NCBI GenBank assembly: GCA_937914675.1
Contig: CALDOC010000328.1
Coordinates: 1 to 10,313, forward strand
Direction: 5' to 3'
Source: an uncultured Sulfurimonas sp.
Lineage (GTDB): Bacteria; Campylobacterota; Campylobacteria; Campylobacterales; Sulfurimonadaceae
DNA: 10,313 bases
Position numbers and translations under genes: made by a program. Below the pieces are notes generated by a model. It saw only the letters and a program-made list of their open reading frames with translations. It was not told the DNA's origin and ran no database searches. Below, in pieces: positions 6,258-10,313 of the stretch (positions are counted from its first letter, which is position 1; every line of letters starts with the position of its first letter).

Positions 6258-7008
6258 AAAAGTATTTAACTTTTTTATCTTGATCGCGCTCTTTCTGAGC
6301 GGGTTCTACTATACTAACGTCATACAAAAACCTATTATATATACGCTTAACAACGTTAAAATAGGATACCACAACACTGTAGAGTTTGTTCAAAATGGAT
6401 TTATAAAATATTTTTTTCAAGCAAGTCAAATTTCTTTACTTCAGAACAAATTACTAAGATATGAAAATAACCATCTCGTTATGCAACAATTAGCGACAGA
6501 AATCACTGATTTATATAAAGAGAACAACTCAAGTTTAAAGATAGACCCAAGAGCGCAATTGGTAAGGACGATTTCATATCAAAAATTTGGTGACTTAAAT
6601 AGAATTTGGATTGAAGTTGACGACTATAACGACTCAAGGATATATGGCTTAACGTACAAAGAGTTGGTTGCGGGAATAGTTATACCAAAAAACGAAAAAC
6701 CTCTCGCTCTTTTAAACAGAGACCTCCAAAGTTCTTACGCTGTATTCGTAGGATCGAATGACGCCCCGGGAATAGCGCATGGAACTAATGGCGAAAATAT
6801 CATTATTAAGTTTATTCCTGCTTGGTTTAGTATTGCGACAGGCGATGAAGTTACCACTTCTGGACTTGACGATCTATTTTTTAAAGGTCTAAAAGTCGGA
6901 AAGGTGCTTAGCGTTACAAAGGCCCAAGGCTATCAAAACGCTATGGTCAAACCATATTTTGAAACAAATGATCCAAACTATTTCCATATGATAAGGCGTT
7001 TAAAATGA
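6250..7008 (+). CDS. mreC: Rod-shape-determining protein MreC
   Basis: MreC is the inner-membrane, mostly periplasmic scaffold that links MreB to the transpeptidase PBP2 and activates wall synthesis. The 252-residue protein has a short cytoplasmic tail, one membrane segment (about residues 5-25), a probable coiled coil (about 58-92) and a C-terminal beta-rich MreC domain. The latter carries the signature GDEVTTSGLD (198-207) followed by FFKGLKVG, where other MreC proteins have IFPKGLPVG. I start it at ATG 6250, which overlaps the mreB stop by 8 nt. A TTG at 6244 in the same frame would add two residues. No strong Shine-Dalgarno is visible, so translation is probably coupled to mreB. No mreD follows. 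The last 4 nt overlap the next gene. Confidence 0.94.
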   Translation: MNKKVFNFFILIALFLSGFYYTNVIQKPIIYTLNNVKIGYHNTVEFVQNGFIKYFFQASQISLLQNKLLRYENNHLVMQQLATEITDLYKENNSSLKIDPRAQLVRTISYQKFGDLNRIWIEVDDYNDSRIYGLTYKELVAGIVIPKNEKPLALLNRDLQSSYAVFVGSNDAPGIAHGTNGENIIIKFIPAWFSIATGDEVTTSGLDDLFFKGLKVGKVLSVTKAQGYQNAMVKPYFETNDPNYFHMIRRLK

Positions 7009-7754
7009 AAAAAATATCACTTTTATTACTACTGTTGTTCAATGTATACGCTCAAGATTCAAAACAAACGGTCACTATCGGTTTTGGCCCTTACGTTCAA
7101 ACTCAGCCTTACAAAAACGTTGACGACATCATCTTGCCCTCTCCCGTAATATTTTTTGACAATGGGCTTTTTTACATTAGATGGTCGAGAGCTGGAATGT
7201 ACTTTTTAGGTGAAAAAAACGACGCTTATTCTTGGGGCTTTTCCCTTACCGGACAACCTCGCCCAAACAACTATAAGGCGTCTGATTCTCCAGATCTTAG
7301 AGGCATGGATAATAAAAAAAGTTCAGTGGAAGCCGGTCTCGCGTTTAGCGCCGCCATGGATAAATCATACCTAGAAATCACGCTTTTAACCGATATATTG
7401 GGCAGATATGACTCTTGGGTAGCAAACATGGAACTTGGTTATGACTTTGCATTGGGAAATTTTAAATTCTATCCTAGTATTATTGCAATCTATCAATCCT
7501 CTAAATTCATCAATTATTATTATGGTGTTAGCGAAAATGAATCACTTACGTCTTCGTATTCACAGTATACCGCGAAATCTAGCGTACAACTAGGCGCGCA
7601 AACGTATATTAAATACCCATTTACCGATAAACTATCGGGACTGATAAACCTACGCATGGATAAACTCTCAGGTGAAGCCACCGCGAGCCCCATAGTAGTT
7701 GAGGACTATATTTACTCCGGATTGGTTTCTCTTATTTATACTTTTGAGTATTAA
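7005..7754 (+). CDS. MipA/OmpV-family outer-membrane protein
   Basis: This 249-residue secreted protein has a clear signal peptide: KK, a run of leucines (6-11) and likely cleavage after VYA at residue 16. The mature part alternates short hydrophobic and glycine/aromatic strands, as in an outer-membrane beta-barrel. It shows MipA/OmpV-family features: WSRAGMYFLG in the N-terminal third, YYGVS (172-176), SPIVVEDYIYSGL (228-240) and a final aromatic residue, Y249, of the type used for barrel assembly. Length matches E. coli MipA, a partner of the lytic transglycosylase MltA and PBP1B; other family members are porin-like or stress-induced, so the exact role cannot be read from sequence. Its ATG overlaps the mreC stop by 4 nt, with AAGG at 6993-6996, so it is translationally coupled to mreC. 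This context favours a cell-wall role, as inference. It was identified from motifs and from its overall pattern. Confidence 0.8.
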   Translation: MKKISLLLLLLFNVYAQDSKQTVTIGFGPYVQTQPYKNVDDIILPSPVIFFDNGLFYIRWSRAGMYFLGEKNDAYSWGFSLTGQPRPNNYKASDSPDLRGMDNKKSSVEAGLAFSAAMDKSYLEITLLTDILGRYDSWVANMELGYDFALGNFKFYPSIIAIYQSSKFINYYYGVSENESLTSSYSQYTAKSSVQLGAQTYIKYPFTDKLSGLINLRMDKLSGEATASPIVVEDYIYSGLVSLIYTFEY

Positions 7755-7775
7755 ATGACAAAGAGAAAACTCATC

Positions 7776-7816
7776 AAATTTTAAGTGCCTTTTAGCTACA
7801 ATCCCTAAATTTTAAG
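7776..7816 (+). repeat. Direct repeat AAATTTTAAG flanking the carB -10 box
   Basis: Two identical copies of AAATTTTAAG lie at 7776-7785 and 7807-7816, 31 bp apart start to start, close to three turns of the helix. They bracket the predicted -10 element at 7797-7802. They could bind a regulator on one DNA face, but AT-rich spacers produce such matches fairly often. Confidence 0.4.
7790..7802 (+). promoter_or_regulatory. Putative carB promoter
   Basis: TTTTAGCTACAAT resembles the Campylobacterota -10 pattern, with TACAAT as the hexamer at 7797-7802. Transcription would begin near 7809, about 29 nt before the ATG. AAGGG at 7828-7832 is the Shine-Dalgarno, 5 nt from the start. No intrinsic terminator is visible between the MipA-like gene and this promoter, so read-through from the mre operon is possible. 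Confidence 0.5.
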
Positions 7817-7837
7817 AGATTATTTAAAAGGGTAAAA

Positions 7838-10313
7838 ATGCCAAAACGCACCGACATAAAAACTATTTTACTTATAGGTTCTGGTCCGATTATTATCGGT
7901 CAAGCTTGTGAATTTGACTACTCAGGAACTCAAGCCGTTAAAACTCTAAAAGAGTTGGGTTATAGAGTTGTTCTCATCAACTCCAATCCCGCCACCATTA
8001 TGACAGATCCAGAGTTTGCGGATAGGACTTACATCGAACCCATCAAAGAAGATATAATTTATAAAATTATCAAAGATGAAAAAGTTGACGCGATACTTCC
8101 CACCATGGGGGGACAAACGGCGCTCAACGTTGCTACGAGCATGTATGAAAAAGGAATGCTTGATGGCATAGAGTTTTTAGGTGCGACTCCACAAGCCATC
8201 CACAAAGGCGAAGACCGCTCCGCGTTTAAAGACGCCATGATTAAAATCGGCATGGACTTGCCGTTTTCAATGTACGCGCACAATATGGAAGAGTCATTGG
8301 AAGCCGCGAATAAAATAGGCTTTCCCATCATTATTCGCGCTTCGTTCACTCTTGCCGGCGGAGGAAGCGGCGTCGCTTACAACATGGACGAATTCAAAAA
8401 ACTCGCCGCTCGCGGGCTGGACGAGTCTCCCGTTTCTGAAATCCTCATAGAAGAGTCTCTCCTTGGTTGGAAAGAGTACGAGATGGAAGTCATACGCGAT
8501 AAAAACGACAACTGCATCATCGTATGCGCGATTGAAAACTTTGACCCTATGGGCGTTCACACTGGGGATAGCATTACCGTCGCCCCCGCCTTGACCCTTA
8601 CGGACAAAGAGTACCAAAGAATGCGCAACGCTTCTTTTGACATTTTGCGAGAAATTGGCGTCGACACCGGTGGGTCCAACGTGCAATTTTCAATCGATCC
8701 AAAAACTGGCCGCATGATAGTCATTGAGATGAATCCTCGAGTGAGTCGTTCTTCCGCGCTCGCGAGTAAAGCTACGGGTTATCCGATAGCGAAAGTGGCG
8801 ACGCTTCTAGCCGTTGGTTTTACTCTTGACGAAATCACAAACGACATAACGGGAACTCCCGCGTCTTTTGAGCCGGTAATTGATTACGTCGTTACGAAAA
8901 TTCCTCGTTTTACGTTTGAAAAATTTCCAGAAGCTGAAAACACTTTAAGCACAAGCATGAAGTCCGTTGGCGAAGTCATGGCAATAGGTCGCACTTTTAA
9001 AGAGTCCATGCAAAAAGCGCTTTGTTCACTTGAAACGGGTCTTTGCGGTTTTGACGAGATAGACGCCGATACCGAATTTGTTCAACATGAAATCCGTCGT
9101 CCAAACGCCGAACGAATGCTCTACGTTGCGGAAGGTTTCCGTCGTGGCATGAGCGTTGAGGAGATGTTTGACACTTGTCAAATTGACCCGTGGTTTTTGT
9201 ACCAAATAGAAGAGATTGTCAAAACGGAAAGCGCAATAACGGATAAAATTTTATTTAACGCCGATTTTATGAGAAGCGTAAAAGTTGACGGTTTTTCAGA
9301 CAAAAGAATATCTCAACTCATTAAGAAGAACTCAAGTCACTCCGTAAGTGAAAATGAAGTTTACGGCAAAAGAAAATCTTTAGGCGTTCAACTAGAGTTT
9401 AACGAAGTGGACACCTGCGCCGCTGAATTTAAAGCGCTCACTCCTTATCTCTACTCTACGACAAACGTCACGAAACTTCCAAACGTGAAAAATCGCGTAA
9501 GCGATAAGAAAAAAGTTCTTATCTTAGGTGGTGGTCCAAATAGAATTGGTCAAGGAATTGAATTTGACTACTGTTGCGTTCACGCCGCTTTCGCTCTAAA
9601 AGAGATGGATATAGAGTGCATTATGTACAACTGCAATCCTGAAACGGTTTCAACCGATTACGACACTTCGGACGTGCTCTACTTCGAGCCAATAGATTTT
9701 GAACATGTTAGGGAAGTGATAGAAAATGAACAACCAGATGGCATCATCGTTCACTTCGGTGGACAAACTCCACTCAAGCTCGCGGATCCTCTTACGAAAA
9801 TTGGAGCCAAAATCGCGGGAACGCCATCTTCGGTAATTGACCTTGCGGAAGATAGAGAACAATTCTCGAACTTTGTCATAAAAAATGGACTCAAACAACC
9901 CAAAAATGGTCTTGCTCGCACAAAAGAGGAAGCTCCTGCGATTGCTCAGAGACTAGGCTTTCCAGTTCTCGTGCGTCCATCGTTCGTTCTCGGCGGGCGT
10001 GGCATGAAAATAGTCTACTCTCAAGAAGAGCTCTCAGAGTACATGGCGTTGGCTATATCCGTTTCCCATGAAGCCCCTGTTTTGATTGACAAATTTTTAG
10101 ATCAAGCAATCGAGCTTGACGTAGACGCAATTTGTGACGGTACAGATGTTTACATCGGTTCCGTTATGCAGCATATCGAAGAAGCTGGCATTCACTCCGG
10201 AGATAGCGCTTGTTCACTCCCTCCCGTAAACCTTAGCGACGAGATGATAGACAAAGTCGAACAACAAACTAAAACCATAGCTCTTGGACTTGGCGTTGTT
10301 GGACTTATGAACG
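7838..10313 (+). CDS. carB: Carbamoyl phosphate synthase large subunit CarB, 3' end beyond the window
   Basis: CarB makes carbamoyl phosphate from bicarbonate, ATP and ammonia supplied by the CarA glutaminase, feeding pyrimidine and arginine synthesis. I read 825 codons without interruption; the family is about 1,070-1,090 residues, so the end of the second ATP-grasp domain and the MGS-like allosteric domain are missing off the edge. Residues 1 to about 400 form the carboxyphosphate half, with GSGPIIIGQACEFDYSG (14-30), R167 in the IIRASF loop, VDTGGSNVQF and EMNPRVSRSSALASKATG. The middle is the oligomerisation domain. The second half begins near GGGPNRIGQGIEFDY (564-578), followed by FGGQTPLKLA and RPSFVLGGRGM. 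The first-half loop reads RASFTLAGGGSG where E. coli has RPSFTMGGSGGG. carA is not adjacent. The gene has its own promoter in the 83-bp gap. Confidence 0.97.
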   Translation, partial: MPKRTDIKTILLIGSGPIIIGQACEFDYSGTQAVKTLKELGYRVVLINSNPATIMTDPEFADRTYIEPIKEDIIYKIIKDEKVDAILPTMGGQTALNVATSMYEKGMLDGIEFLGATPQAIHKGEDRSAFKDAMIKIGMDLPFSMYAHNMEESLEAANKIGFPIIIRASFTLAGGGSGVAYNMDEFKKLAARGLDESPVSEILIEESLLGWKEYEMEVIRDKNDNCIIVCAIENFDPMGVHTGDSITVAPALTLTDKEYQRMRNASFDILREIGVDTGGSNVQFSIDPKTGRMIVIEMNPRVSRSSALASKATGYPIAKVATLLAVGFTLDEITNDITGTPASFEPVIDYVVTKIPRFTFEKFPEAENTLSTSMKSVGEVMAIGRTFKESMQKALCSLETGLCGFDEIDADTEFVQHEIRRPNAERMLYVAEGFRRGMSVEEMFDTCQIDPWFLYQIEEIVKTESAITDKILFNADFMRSVKVDGFSDKRISQLIKKNSSHSVSENEVYGKRKSLGVQLEFNEVDTCAAEFKALTPYLYSTTNVTKLPNVKNRVSDKKKVLILGGGPNRIGQGIEFDYCCVHAAFALKEMDIECIMYNCNPETVSTDYDTSDVLYFEPIDFEHVREVIENEQPDGIIVHFGGQTPLKLADPLTKIGAKIAGTPSSVIDLAEDREQFSNFVIKNGLKQPKNGLARTKEEAPAIAQRLGFPVLVRPSFVLGGRGMKIVYSQEELSEYMALAISVSHEAPVLIDKFLDQAIELDVDAICDGTDVYIGSVMQHIEEAGIHSGDSACSLPPVNLSDEMIDKVEQQTKTIALGLGVVGLMN

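Noticed and set aside
7788..7831. CCTTTTA ... TAAAAGG inverted pair that could hide the carB ribosome binding site
   Set aside because: The left arm lies upstream of the predicted transcription start near 7809, so the two arms would not be in the same carB transcript; only 7 bp and far apart.
8294..8686. 130-codon minus-strand open frame opposite carB
   Set aside because: The plus strand reads as uninterrupted, highly conserved CarB, and the antisense product resembles nothing I recognise.

Overview
The window looks like a chromosomal segment from a Campylobacterota (epsilonproteobacterial) genome, probably a Sulfurimonas- or Sulfurospirillum-like free-living lineage. Three things suggest this: the AT-rich base composition; promoters of the TTTTGNTANAAT type without a clear -35 box; and the gene order fabZ-lpxA-clpX-mreB-mreC, which I recall being conserved in Campylobacter and Helicobacter. 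The genus is inference. I see no phage, insertion sequence, CRISPR array, tRNA or rRNA.

Layout. On the minus strand, running off the left edge, is a gene whose visible part encodes two tandem response-regulator receiver domains. It is divergent from a plus-strand pair: a YggS-type PLP homeostasis protein and a queuosine-pathway reductase (QueH). The QueH gene has no ATG, GTG or TTG in front of its conserved N-terminus and appears to start at ATT behind a good Shine-Dalgarno. A promoter cradled in a 15-bp inverted repeat then leads into fabZ, lpxA, clpX, mreB, mreC and a MipA/OmpV-family outer-membrane protein, all tightly spaced or overlapping. After an 83-bp gap with its own promoter, carB (carbamoyl phosphate synthase large subunit) runs off the right edge about three quarters of the way through.

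How the genes work together. FabZ and LpxA share the (R)-3-hydroxyacyl-ACP pool that divides between phospholipid and lipid A. MreB and MreC organise lateral peptidoglycan synthesis, and the MipA-like protein, translationally coupled to mreC, may add an outer-membrane link. ClpX is the proteolytic unfoldase in the middle. The block therefore reads as an envelope-growth operon. YggS/QueH and CarB are housekeeping neighbours (PLP balance, tRNA wobble modification, pyrimidine and arginine supply).

Most of the window is ordinary core genome. The points worth a second look are the ATT start of queH, the inverted repeat around the fabZ -10 box, the MipA-like gene in place of mreD after mreC, and the repeats around the carB promoter. 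I do not see a convincing undescribed defence or mobile system.
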